From the NCBI GenBank assembly GCA_023205875.1, contig CP060757.1, forward strand, positions 744,001-808,000: a stretch of 64,000 nucleotides of DNA, written 5' to 3'. The DNA is from Chloropicon primus. Taxonomy: Eukaryota > Chlorophyta > Chloropicophyceae > Chloropicales > Chloropicaceae. Below, in pieces: positions 27,987-37,587 of the stretch. How positions within the stretch are numbered: position 1 is the first letter of the stretch; every line of letters starts with the position of its first letter. The position numbers and the translations under genes are program-made. The notes under the pieces were generated by a model, which ran no database searches, was not told the origin of the DNA, and worked only from the letters and a program-made list of their open reading frames with translations.

Positions 27987-30134
27987 ATGGCTGCCATGGC
28001 TTGGGTGGTGCGCTCGCTGGTGCGGACGTCGTCGGCGGCGACGACTCGGGTCTTGCGTCCGTCGTCGTCGTGCCTCCTCCAGAGGGTTGTTGTTGCCCCT
28101 CGCTTTTTTTCCACGACGACCGAGGAGTACCCGCCTCACATCACTTTGGATATGCCGTCCCTGTCGCCAACCATGTCCCAGGGAAACATTGCCGGCTGGA
28201 AGAAGGCCGAAGGGGACCAGGTAAGCGAGCCACCCAAGCAGCATCCCGTCTCTCCCGTCTCTCTCTGAGATGATACTTCTTCACATCTTCTTCTCACACA
28301 CACACACACACACACACACTGACTCTTCTTTCTTTCTTTCTTTCTTTCCTTCTTCCACCCTCTTCGTCGTCGTCGTCGTCGTCGTCGTCGTGACACCACC
28401 ACCACTACTACTGCCACTACTACTGCCACTGCTACTGCCACTCCACCCAACTCCACCCAACGTCACCTAAAACACACCGTTCGTCGTCATCATCAACAAA
28501 ACCACCACAAGGTCGCCGCGGGGGACGTGCTCGCCGAGGTGGAGACGGACAAGGCGACGATAGAGTGGGAGTCCGTGGAGGAGGGCTACCTGGCCAAGAT
28601 TTTTTTGCAGGACGGGGCCAAGGACGTCCCCGTGGGCACGCTGGTGGCCGTGCTGTGCGAGGAGGAGGGGGACGTGGGGAAGTTCGAGTCGTACTCCCCC
28701 GCCGCGGCGTCGGAGCAGCCCGCCCAGGAGGAGGAGCCCTCCCAATCAACCTCCTCTCCCTCGTCGGCGGCGCCCTCGTCCCTCGCCCTCGCCCTCCCCC
28801 CACACACCGTGCTCGGCATGCCCTCGCTCTCCCCGACCATGACCCAGGGGAGCCTGTCTTCCTGGTCGAAGAAGGAGGGCGACGCGATCGAGGCGGGGGA
28901 GATCCTCGCCGAGGTGGAGACCGACAAGGCGACCATCGAGTGGGAGGCCGTGGACGGGGGCTTCCTCGCCAAGGTGCTCGTGCAAGCCGGGACGTCGGAC
29001 ATAGAGATAGGCAGGCCCGTGGCCATAGTCTGCGAGGAGGAGGAGGACATGGGGGCGTTCAAGGACGTCACGCCGGAGATGCTGGCGAACGAGGGGGACC
29101 AGGAGGCCCCCTCCGCCCCGGCGCCGCCCCAGGAGGCGAAGAAGGAGAAGGCAAGGCCGGCGGCAAAGGCCGCGGCCCCCATGTCCTCCTCCTCGCAGGC
29201 TCCTCGCACGCACCCCTCGGGCCACGTCCTGGCGAGCCCCAAGGCCAGGGCGATGGCCAGGGACGGGAACGTGGACCTCTCCCTCGTCGCCGGGACCGGT
29301 CCTGGGGGCAGGGTCATCGCGGCCGACGTGGCGGAGTACGAGGAGTCCGCGCCCCGCCAAGCGACGCACGCGGGTGCTGCTGGGGACGACAACGTTCCGG
29401 ACGCCTACGAGGACGTCGAGGTCTCCCAAATGCGGAGGGTGATCGCCCAGCGCCTCCTCATGTCCAAACAGACGATCCCCCATTACTACCTCACCATGGA
29501 CTGCGAGGTGGGCGCTCTCATGTCCCTGAGGTCAAGCGTCAACGCCTCCGTCGCGGAGAAGATGGGGAAGGTCTCCCTGAACGACTTTGTCATCAAGGCC
29601 TGCGCCTTGGCGTGCCAGGAGGTCCCGGAGTGCAACGCAGAGTGGAGGGACGACGCGATCAGGCTGCACAAGAACGTCCACGTCGGGGTGGCGATGGACC
29701 TCGGGTCCCTCGGCCACACCCAAGGCGGGCTCGTGGTGCCGGTCGTCAAGAACGTGCAGCTCAAGGGGGTGGCCTCCATATCGAGCGTGGTCAAGGACTA
29801 CGCGGCCCGGGCCAAGCCCGCGGATGGGGTGGATGGGAAGATGCGCCTCACTCCGGAGGAGATGGACGGTGGTACCTTCACGGTGTCTAACCTGGGGATG
29901 ATGGGAGTGAAGCAGTTCGCCGCGATCGTGAACCCGCCCCAGTCGTGCATTTTGGCGGTCGGGGGGGTGAGAAGCGAGGTGAAGAAGGATGGCCCGGACG
30001 GCTTCAGGGAGGCAAAGGTGATGAGCGTCACGCTGTCTTGCGACCACCGCGTGGTGGACGGTGCGGTTGGAGCCAAGTGGCTCCAGAAGTTCAAGAACCT
30101 GCTAGAGAACCCTCTTCAGATGCTCTTGCAATAA
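27987..30134 (+). CDS. DLAT: Dihydrolipoamide acetyltransferase, E2 of mitochondrial pyruvate dehydrogenase
   Basis: join(27987..28220, 28512..30134), 618 residues. The 291-bp intron splits the first lipoyl domain in phase 0 (EGDQ|VAAGD). A mitochondrial-type presequence (about 1-45, ending near [13 protein letters not shown]) precedes two lipoyl domains, each with [10 protein letters not shown] and its lipoylated Lys. A peripheral-subunit-binding domain ([17 protein letters not shown]) follows, then the acyltransferase core ending with the catalytic CDHRVVDG. Two lipoyl domains fit the mitochondrial enzyme rather than single-lipoyl plastid forms. It converges on pyruvate kinase with a 54-bp gap. 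TGTAA follows the stop by about 10 bases. Confidence 0.93.
28296..28450 (+). repeat. Microsatellite cluster in the DLAT intron
   Basis: The intron contains (AC)n (about 28297-28319), (TTTC)n (about 28327-28350), (GTC)n (about 28363-28391) and ACT/CCA-rich repeats up to about 28450. It makes up most of the 291-bp intron, which is long for this window. Confidence 0.85.
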
Positions 30135-30188
30135 TTCTTTAATTGTAACAATGCTCTTTTCCAAGGATTGAGAAAACAACAACAAGGA

Positions 30189-32033
30189 TTACAGAGACCC
30201 GTCCTTGGTGACGTAGCGGACCTGGATGCTGCGGATGACGTCCGCCGTCGGGCCGACGTCGCTGACGACGACGACCAGCTGACCCTCCTTGATCAGGTCC
30301 CTGGCGCGCAAAAGCTTGAAGGTGCGCTCCACCGTCTTCTCTGGGTTGGCGTCCAGGGGGAGGCCAAAAGGGATGATCCCCCAAAGGAGATTCATCTTCC
30401 TCCTGACCGCGTTTGTGTCCGTGAAGGCGAAGATGGGGCACGACGGCCTGCACCGGCTCACGAGGCTTGCCATGTACCCCCTCTTCGTGTACACGAAGAT
30501 GGCAGCCGCTCCCAGTTGCTCTGCCAGGTTTGCAGCGCTCGAGCAGATGCCCTCGCTGATCTGCTCTTGTTCCGTCCCGTCCCCTCCACTGGAAGCCCCC
30601 AGCATGCTCTGCTGCTGCTCGGTCCTCACGGCAACAGCTCTGAGCACCTCGAGGCTCTTCATGGGGTGAAGCCCAGCCGCGGACTCCCCGCTAAGCATAA
30701 GCGCGTCCGCCCTCTGCTGCACCACATCAGCGATGTCAGCCACCTCGGCTCTTGTCGGGGTTGGGTGCTCGAGCATGGACCTGAGCAGGTGGCTGGCAAC
30801 AATGCACGGCTTGTTGAGGCGCCTGCATGCCGTGGTGATCTGCTGTTGCACCACGGGAACGTCTTCCAGGGGGATTTGCGACCCCAGATCTCCCCTGGCC
30901 ACCATGACGGCATCGCTTGCCGCGACGATGTCGTCCAGGTTCCGCAGCGAATCACTGCTCTCGATCTTGGAGACGACGCCCGGAGCGGCCCTCGTTCCCG
31001 CGCCGGGACCGTCCTGCTTCGGCATGCATTTGGACGTCAGGTAAGACCTCAGGTGTTTCACGGTGTCCGCCGTCTTCACAAAGGAGATCGCGATCAAGTC
31101 CACTTCGTTCTCGATGGCAAAATCGATGTCCAGCCAGTCCTTCGCGCTGATCGTCGGGAGCATCGAGTTCCTCGCCCTCACCGGCACGCCGTCCCTCCTG
31201 AAGGTCAAGTTCGCTTTCGGGAGGAGAATGCCTGGCTCGATGCACTCGCAGATCACGTCAGGACCCTGCAAGGACACGACTCGGAAGTTCACCATCCCCC
31301 CGTCCACCAGAATCTCGTCCCCGACGCTCACGTCCTCGGAGAAGCCGTCGTAGCTCACCGACGCGATTCGGGGGCGCTTCGCCTCAGGCTGGCCGCCAGG
31401 CTCCCCGGCGCCGTCCTCGGGGTGGTCCGAGGGCCCGGGCCCAACGCTCTCCGCGTCGAGGGAACGGATGGTGAAAGTCCACCTGTCGTCCATGTCGACC
31501 CGACTGGGCTCCGCGATGTCCCCTATGTGGACCTCGCTGCCTTCGGTGTCGACCATAATCGCCAAAGAGTAACCAAGCTCCTGGTTGAGCTTCCTTATCC
31601 TCTGGATCACCTCCCTGTGCCACTCGTGGCTCCCGTGACACATGTTCAGCCTCGCCACGTTCATGCCGTTCTGCGCCAGCTGCTCGAGCTCCCTGTACCC
31701 GCTGGTGGCGGGCCCGATGGTGCAGACCAGCTTGGTCCTCCTGGTCGAACGGAAGCCGTTCTCCTTCAACTCGTTCTCGAGGGCCGTGTCCACGTCCACG
31801 TCCATGTCCACGGACGAGTTCGGCGTCGCCACCCCCACCCTCCACGAGGCCCTCCGACCCTGGCTTGAGGCGCGAGCGAGCGGGCGGCGAGGGGTCGCCG
31901 ACGCGCCTGCGGTCCTCGCGGCATACCTTCCACCGGATCTCACCCCGGGGGTCCCTGGCACGGGCCTCCTCACTCCCACAGCTCCACCAAACGAAACCGA
32001 AACCCCTCTCATCATCGTCATCATCATCATCAT
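30189..32033 (-). CDS. PK: Pyruvate kinase, plastid-type
   Basis: 614 residues from ATG 32033; the frame upstream opens only with TTG. The N-terminus is a Met-rich start followed by a basic Gly/Ala/Arg presequence of about 75 residues, suggesting plastid import. The catalytic barrel contains [29 protein letters not shown], the metal-binding [16 protein letters not shown] and [16 protein letters not shown]. It also has [30 protein letters not shown] and MLSGESAAG. It converts phosphoenolpyruvate and ADP to pyruvate and ATP. A Pro/Gly/Glu-rich insertion (about residues 205-230) lies in the B-domain region. It converges with the PDH E2 gene. Confidence 0.92.
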   Translation of the reverse strand: MMMMMTMMRGVSVSFGGAVGVRRPVPGTPGVRSGGRYAARTAGASATPRRPLARASSQGRRASWRVGVATPNSSVDMDVDVDTALENELKENGFRSTRRTKLVCTIGPATSGYRELEQLAQNGMNVARLNMCHGSHEWHREVIQRIRKLNQELGYSLAIMVDTEGSEVHIGDIAEPSRVDMDDRWTFTIRSLDAESVGPGPSDHPEDGAGEPGGQPEAKRPRIASVSYDGFSEDVSVGDEILVDGGMVNFRVVSLQGPDVICECIEPGILLPKANLTFRRDGVPVRARNSMLPTISAKDWLDIDFAIENEVDLIAISFVKTADTVKHLRSYLTSKCMPKQDGPGAGTRAAPGVVSKIESSDSLRNLDDIVAASDAVMVARGDLGSQIPLEDVPVVQQQITTACRRLNKPCIVASHLLRSMLEHPTPTRAEVADIADVVQQRADALMLSGESAAGLHPMKSLEVLRAVAVRTEQQQSMLGASSGGDGTEQEQISEGICSSAANLAEQLGAAAIFVYTKRGYMASLVSRCRPSCPIFAFTDTNAVRRKMNLLWGIIPFGLPLDANPEKTVERTFKLLRARDLIKEGQLVVVVSDVGPTADVIRSIQVRYVTKDGSL

Positions 32034-32579
32034 CCCCAAACGGATTGTTCCTCACACAACGACGCACGCACACACCCTGCGTCCCCCCCCCCTCAAAAAA
32101 AAAAAAGCAAAGCAGACGGACGTCAGGCGCTTGGCCTCCGCGTTCGTCCGTGTCCGTGCCCTCGCGATCCCCCTTCCCGTCCTGCTCCCGTCCTCTCTCT
32201 CTCTCTCGCTCGCTCGCTCGCTCGCCGTCCGTCGCGCGCTGCTGGCGTTTTTTATCCTTATCGCAAACCAAGTCACCGGTGATCCCAAGGAAAGGTTATT
32301 CAAAAAAATAGAATATTGACAGATTGATATCTTGGCCCAAGACAGCGTCGTTTGATCGAGAGACAGACAGAGAGAGAGAGAGAGAGAGGGAAGGACGAAT
32401 TTCTTCCTTGCTTGCTTGCTTTTCCTCGGCTCGGCTTGCGTTCCTTAAGCTTCGTTTGCTGTTCGAGACGAATCGTTTTCGCGACTCTCCTTGAGGGGTC
32501 AGCTTGGACCAAGATCGCCAGAGGGATCGTTCGTGCTGGGTCTGGGAGGCCTGTGTCGAGCTAGGGAGTCCTCGCGAGG
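32034..32579. promoter_or_regulatory. Divergent intergenic region, pyruvate kinase and DNAAF4
   Basis: 546 bases. A C-run and A-run lie at about 32083-32107. A (CT)n(CGCT)n tract at about 32193-32224 reads GA on the pyruvate-kinase sense strand. A (GA)n tract at about 32361-32389 reads GA on the DNAAF4 sense strand. Each gene thus has its own sense-strand GA tract. No other gene is seen. Confidence 0.55.
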
Positions 32580-34499
32580 ATGGCTCCGCTCAGTCCGAAA
32601 TGGACCTGGAGGCAGACGGAGGCGACGGTGACGGCGGACGTGGACGTGAAGGGCGTCTCGAAGAAGGCCTGCGACATATTCTTGTCCGACAGGTTTCTCA
32701 AGGTGAACGCCCCGCCCTACCTCCTGGGTCTCGACCTGTGGGGGGAGATCGATGAGGAGAGGTCGACGGCGACGGTGTCCCAGGGCTTGATCACGGTGCA
32801 CATGTACAAGAGGGCCCCGGGGTCCTGGGACGAGCTGCACCTCGACCTGAGCGACAGGGCGGAGCGCGCCTCCGTGCTCGAGAGGAGGAAGGAGAGCATC
32901 GAGCGGGCGCACAAGAAGCAGGAGGAGAAGAGGAAGGAGAGGATCGCGTTGCGAGAGAGGGAGCAGAGGGAGGCCCAGGACCGCAGCTTCGAGCTCGACC
33001 GGAAGAAGAGGCAAGCGATAGACGACGCGAAGAACAGGGAGCTCTTGGACGCCAGGGAGGAGATCGCCTCCTTCACCTCGAAGAAGCCCGCCGCGCGCCA
33101 GGAGGACCAGCAGCAGAAGCGCGAGGAGGCGACGGACAGCGAGAGCGACCTCGAGGAGGACGGTGGGGCTGGCGGCGAGGAGGGGGAGGCCCCCCAGGAG
33201 GAGGAGAGCCAAGGAGAGGAGGAATCGGAGGAGGAGGAGATCGTGATCCTTCCCCCACCGAGGGAGAAGATGGCTTCGGTGGAGGTGGAGTTCACCCCAA
33301 CCATAGTCGACAACCTTCCAGCGAGGGAAGGGCGGGAGGAGGAGCTGAAGCTGATTCGGAGGAGCCAGGGCAAGCCGGATGACCTGGCCAGCGAAACGGA
33401 CCTGACGGAGAGGCACCCCATCTTCCTCAAGGACAAGGGGGACAAGATGTCGAAGCACGGGAACTTCAAGGGAGCCTTGCGAGCCTACAACCGGGCCTTG
33501 GAGATCGATCCGAGTCACTTGCTTTGCATCTGCAACCGATCCATGTGCTACCTCCGCCTCGGGGAGGCCTCCAAGGCGGAGGAGGACTGCAGGAAAGCCC
33601 TCGGGATGATCGCTGGGGAGGAGTCCACCTCCGCGCCAGAGATGGAGGACTCCGAGAAGAAGCACATGCTGAGAATCAAAATGAGTGGCCGCCTCGCCAA
33701 GGCCCTCGCTGCGCAGGACAGGACCAAGGAAGTCATCGAAGAGCTAGAGAATGCGTTGAAGCTTTCGAGCAATTACCCCGAGATCAAGGAGTCCATCCAG
33801 CGAGACCTGGACGACGCCATCGCCTGCGAGAGCGTTTCCTTCGAGGGCCCTCTCGATCAGATCGTGGACTTGACCACGACCAAGCTGAAGCCCAAGATCG
33901 AGTCGATCAAGAAGCTCGCGGATACGCGGATAAAGCAGCAAGACCCCAAGGGGGCTCTGCGGGTTTACAAACAGATCAGTAATTTCATCTCTGAAGTGCG
34001 AAACAAGTGCGACCTCGACGCGTTTCAGCTGATGGACAAGGAGTTCTTGCTGGAAATGAAGCTGGCTTGCTTCTCCAACAGTGCCTCTGCGTATCTCATG
34101 CTCGGGGACTTTGTGTCCTCGATAGATAGTTGCAAGGGTGCGATCTCCGCCGTGGTTACCCTGTTCGAACTTTACTACGATTTCCCAAAGGACGAGGAGG
34201 ACGGCGACGTGGAACGGCTGATAGCATTGATAGAGAAGCTGCTGGACCTTTTGAGGGAAACTCCGGGGAGGTCTTCCCACTTGTTCGAGGGGAAGAGAGA
34301 AAAGTACGTCCTTTCCCTGGTTCGTATCTTGAGAAGGATGTCCTCCGCGTGCGGCCACTTGAAGGACTACGGGCTGGGAGTGAAAATCCTCGAGGTCGGA
34401 CTCACGGCGACGCGGATGTGCGAGCTTGGGAGCATCTCGACTGAAATTACAAAGGACCTGAGAAACTTGAGCGTCCTTCAAGCACAGCACTGCAAGTGA
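32580..34499 (+). CDS. DNAAF4: Dynein axonemal assembly factor 4 (DYX1C1) homologue
   Basis: 639 residues. The N-terminal ~90 residues form a CS/p23-like domain (KWTWRQTEATVTADVDVKGV; LGLDLWGEIDEERSTATV; ITVHMYKR). A highly charged coiled coil follows (ERAHKKQEEKRKERIALREREQREAQ), then a conserved Pro-containing segment before TPR repeats (FKGALRAYNRALEIDPSHLLCICNRSMCYLRLGEASKAEEDCRKAL). This CS-coiled coil-TPR order is that of DNAAF4, an HSP90 co-chaperone that preassembles axonemal dynein arms in the cytoplasm. It implies that the organism makes, or recently made, motile cilia. It is single exon and longer than the ~420-residue human protein owing to an acidic linker and a C-terminal helical extension. 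Confidence 0.82.
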   Translation: MAPLSPKWTWRQTEATVTADVDVKGVSKKACDIFLSDRFLKVNAPPYLLGLDLWGEIDEERSTATVSQGLITVHMYKRAPGSWDELHLDLSDRAERASVLERRKESIERAHKKQEEKRKERIALREREQREAQDRSFELDRKKRQAIDDAKNRELLDAREEIASFTSKKPAARQEDQQQKREEATDSESDLEEDGGAGGEEGEAPQEEESQGEEESEEEEIVILPPPREKMASVEVEFTPTIVDNLPAREGREEELKLIRRSQGKPDDLASETDLTERHPIFLKDKGDKMSKHGNFKGALRAYNRALEIDPSHLLCICNRSMCYLRLGEASKAEEDCRKALGMIAGEESTSAPEMEDSEKKHMLRIKMSGRLAKALAAQDRTKEVIEELENALKLSSNYPEIKESIQRDLDDAIACESVSFEGPLDQIVDLTTTKLKPKIESIKKLADTRIKQQDPKGALRVYKQISNFISEVRNKCDLDAFQLMDKEFLLEMKLACFSNSASAYLMLGDFVSSIDSCKGAISAVVTLFELYYDFPKDEEDGDVERLIALIEKLLDLLRETPGRSSHLFEGKREKYVLSLVRILRRMSSACGHLKDYGLGVKILEVGLTATRMCELGSISTEITKDLRNLSVLQAQHCK

Positions 34500-34549
34500 G
34501 GGAGACAGGCCTGGGGCAAATTCTTCGCTGTAGAAGGAACAAAAAGGTA

Positions 34550-34625
34550 AATTAAAAGCCTCTGTTTCGAATCCGACCCCTTATACTTTCGAGTCAGATT
34601 GTCATATATCAATGTAAAAAGCTTC
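34550..34625 (-). promoter_or_regulatory. SECIS element candidate in the thioredoxin reductase 3' UTR
   Basis: On the minus strand the core runs ATGA (34605-34602), 12 nt, an AAA at the 5' side of the apical loop, then CGAA (34569-34566). The intervening arms AATCTGACTC and GGGTCGGATT form ten pairs including G-U. An 11-nt loop (GAAAGTATAAG) sits on top. This matches the eukaryotic SECIS pattern (AUGA...AA...NGAN with 11-12 nt between quartet and AA). It begins about 74 nt after the UGA, close to but within the workable range. The basal helix is weak by eye (AAGCT/GGCTT). Confidence 0.75.
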
Positions 34626-34672
34626 GTCAACCCAAATCCACTCAGCCAACACTCCACGAAGTGTTGGCAGAG

Positions 34673-36235
34673 CTAACCTCAGCAACCACGCTTTGTGGGG
34701 TCCATACCCGAGCTCCTTGTCACCTTCAGCATGGTGAACTCCTCTGCGACGGTGGGGTGGATTCCCACCGTGTCATCGAAGTCCGCTTTGGTTGCTTTCA
34801 TTTTGACGGCTACCGCAAAGCCCTGAATGACCTCGCCCGCGTGGGGCCCGACATAATGAAGGCCAATGACCCGCTCGTTCTCCTCCTTGAGGGTGATCAT
34901 CTTGAAGAAAACGCTGTTGTCCTCGCGGTGCTCGACGCCTTTCTTGGCGTCATGGAACTCCTGGTTAGTTTTCCACTCCAAGGGCCTCAGGAAAGAGAGG
35001 TAGATCTCTAGCTTGTCCATGCCATACGTCTCCACGGCGAGCTCCTCAGACATTCCAACGCAGCCGTATTCCAAAGGCGTGAACACTGTGGTGGGAACCT
35101 CCAGGTAGTCCATCTTGAACTCGGGTCTGCCTCCGAACAGCCTGTCCGCAAGGCGCTCCCCAGACTTGATCGCCACAGGGGTGAGCTCCTGACGCGTGTC
35201 CACCGCATCTCCAATGGCGAATATGTTTCTCGTGCTCGTCTGGTCGTACTCGTCCACGTAAACCTTCCCCGTCTTCTCGTTGAGCTTGATGCCAGCTGCA
35301 TCGAGGTTGACCTCCGTCGTGCAAGCGTCCCTGCCCACGGCAAGAAGGACGGTGTCAAAGTACTCGGTCGTCTCGAACTCAAAGTCCAGGTTCTTGTACG
35401 TGCAGGCGATCATACCGTGGTTGGGGCTGCTCTCGTCTTCGACCTTCTCGAACTTGACCGGAACGCAGCGCTTTATAATCTTCGTGCCGTGCCTCTCCAT
35501 GTAGGAGCCGATGTGCTCCGCCACTTCCTGATCGAAGCCACGGAGAAAGATGGACCTCGCCATGACGTAAGTGTCGTATCCGAAAGCCGTCAAAAAGCCG
35601 GCGCACTCCAGGGCTATGTAACTCGCCCCCACGACGAGCGTCTTCCCCGGCGATTTCTGGAGGGAGAAGATGTCATCGCTCGTGATGCACAGCTCCTTGT
35701 CTCCGGGGACGCCGAGATACCTCGGCCTACCACCAGGGGCGAACACGATGTACTCCCCCGTGATGTTCTTCTTCTCCCCTCTCTTGTTCGTGCACTCGAT
35801 CGTGTGCTCGTCCACGAAGACGCCAAACTCGTTCTTGTAATCAACGCTCTGCTCCCTCAGCTCCGTCCTGTACCCGAAGTTGAGGCCCCTGACGTAGTTC
35901 TGCACAGACATCACGAGTGTCTCCCAGTCGTGGGTTGGGTGTTCCTTGCCGTCCTCCTTGCCGAAAGTCGTCCAGCCCAGGGACCTCGCGTCACCGGCGG
36001 ACTCGCCGAGCAGGGCACCGTAGTGCATGAGCTTCTTAGGGATGCAGCCCACGTTCACGCACGTTCCTCCGAGGCCCCACTTGGTCCCGTAAGGCGAGGG
36101 TTTCACGAAGTCGAGAAGGGTCACCTTCTTCCCGTGCTTCGCGCAACGCTTCGCGCACGCAAGGCCTCCGCTCCCCCCTCCCACGACGATCACATCGTAG
36201 TCGTACGAACCGGACCCCCCCTCCGATGATCCCAT
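34673..36235 (-). CDS. TXNRD: Selenocysteine-containing thioredoxin reductase (animal-type, GCUG C-terminus)
   Basis: 520 residues from ATG 36235 if the in-frame TGA at 34681-34679 is read as selenocysteine (residue 519), followed by GGT (Gly) and TAG. The C-terminus is then Gly-Cys-Sec-Gly, the hallmark of high-molecular-weight thioredoxin reductase. FAD motif VIVVGGGSGGLACAK, redox disulfide Cys59/Cys64 in GGTCVNVGC, NADPH motif LVVGASYIALECAGFL and FAIGDAVD are intact. The C-terminal interface domain contains the His-Glu pair region (GLHYVGPHAGE). It reduces thioredoxin with NADPH through the flexible Cys-Sec tail. A SECIS candidate follows. Ordinary annotation would stop at Cys518 and miss the catalytic residue. 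Confidence 0.93.
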
Positions 36236-36473
36236 CTCCTTCCTCCTCCCCTCGCTCGTGTCCTGGTCCCCCAACCCTCTCAGCAGTTTCGCCACGTCCA
36301 CTCCCACGCAGAACCCGTTCCCGCGTATCTGCGATACCGTCGCCCTCCCCCCAGCCACCGTCCACAACGCACGCCCTAGTATCGTATCGTTCCTCCCCTT
36401 CGACCAAAGGGGCGTCCCTCCCTCCTCCCCCTTCTCTCTGCCAAGCTTGGCGGGAAAAAGTGAAAGTGAGAGG

Positions 36474-36475
<2 letters not shown>

Positions 36476-36518
<43 letters not shown>
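36476..36518 (+). repeat. (GA)n tract abutting the serine dehydratase start codon
   Basis: About 20 GA units run directly into the ATG at 36519. They sit in the 283-bp divergent region between the thioredoxin reductase (ATG 36235, minus) and serine dehydratase genes. If translated upstream it would give an Arg-Glu repeat. The lack of an upstream ATG with a matching domain argues it is 5' leader. Confidence 0.8.
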
Positions 36519-36521
<3 letters not shown>

Positions 36522-37547
36522 TCGGCGGCGGCGAAAGAGGTTTCGAAGGAGGCCCTGCACCTGAGGACTCCGCTGGTATTGTCCAAGCCTCTGAGTGAGA
36601 GGGTCGGGGTGAAGACTTACCTCAAGCTGGACAACCTGCAGCCGACGGGGAGCTTCAAGGTGCGTGGGATGGGTGCTGCCACACAAAGGGCCAAGGAAAG
36701 GGGTTGCAGTCGGTTAGTCTCGAGCTCCGGGGGGAATGCTGGTTTAGCAACGGCATACTGCGGGAACGTGCTGAACCTTCGAACCACGGTGGTCCTTCCG
36801 ACGACCGCCTCGGAGAATGCGAAGAGGAAGGTGGCGAGCCTGGGTGCCGAGGTCGTTGTGGAGGGGGGCCAGTGGTCGGAGAGTAATTCGTTCGCGGAGG
36901 GTCTCGTGGCCGAGAGCGAGAGCAGTGGCGACAAAGCTGTGTTGATCCATCCGTTTTATGGGGAAGACATCTGGGAAGGGAACTCGACCCTCGTGGACGA
37001 GATCGCGGAGCAGCTTCCTGCAGGGGTGAAGCCATCTGCGATACTCGCGAGCGTTGGGGGCGGCGGGCTGCTGATGGGAATACTCCAAGGCCTGAGAAAG
37101 CGGGGCTGGCGGGAGGACGTCAAGGTACTGGCCTGCGAGACCTTTGGGGCGAACGCGCTCGCTCTGTCGCTAGAGAAGAAAGAGAGGGTGGAGATAGCGA
37201 TCACTTCTGTGGCAAAGTCCTTGGGTGCCGACAAGATCGGGGAGGATATTCTCAAGGAGTGCTTCGATCCTGGATACGACTTGGAGCCTTTCGTAGCGAC
37301 GGATGAAGAAGCCGTGGGGTCGTGCTTCAAGTTCGCCTTGGACCACGGCATGCTGGTCGAACCCTCTTGTGGCGCTGCTCTCTCTCCCATCTACTACCAC
37401 AGCGAAAGGGTTCGGGAGCTCGCGAAAGGGGAAGACAAGTGCATCGTGGTCGAAGTCTGCGGAGGCGGAGCCTTCAACTCCATCGAAACGTTGCAGGCTT
37501 ACGCAGAGCAGCTGGGCTTGGACTTGAACGGCGACAAGATTATTTAA
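36519..37547 (+). CDS. SDS: L-serine dehydratase / threonine deaminase-like PLP enzyme
   Basis: 342 residues from ATG 36519. It is a fold-type II PLP enzyme. The Schiff-base lysine is in LQPTGSFKVRG, the substrate Ser/Asn loop is SSGGNAGLATAY, and the phosphate-binding glycine loop is SVGGGGLLMG. There is also HPFYGEDIWEG and a C-terminal VEVCGGGAFNS. The ordering and the absence of an ACT domain match catabolic serine dehydratase (SDS) and related serine racemase enzymes rather than biosynthetic threonine deaminase. It deaminates L-Ser or L-Thr to pyruvate or 2-oxobutyrate. No targeting peptide is apparent. AATAAA overlaps the region just after the stop. Confidence 0.85.
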
Positions 37548-37587
37548 AAATAAAGTTTAATAAATTATTTGTGCCAAAGGGGGGTCC

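Noticed and set aside
36258-36518. In-frame upstream extension of serine dehydratase through the GA tract
   Set aside because: It opens without a good ATG, encodes a Glu-Arg simple repeat, and the family start lies at 36519.
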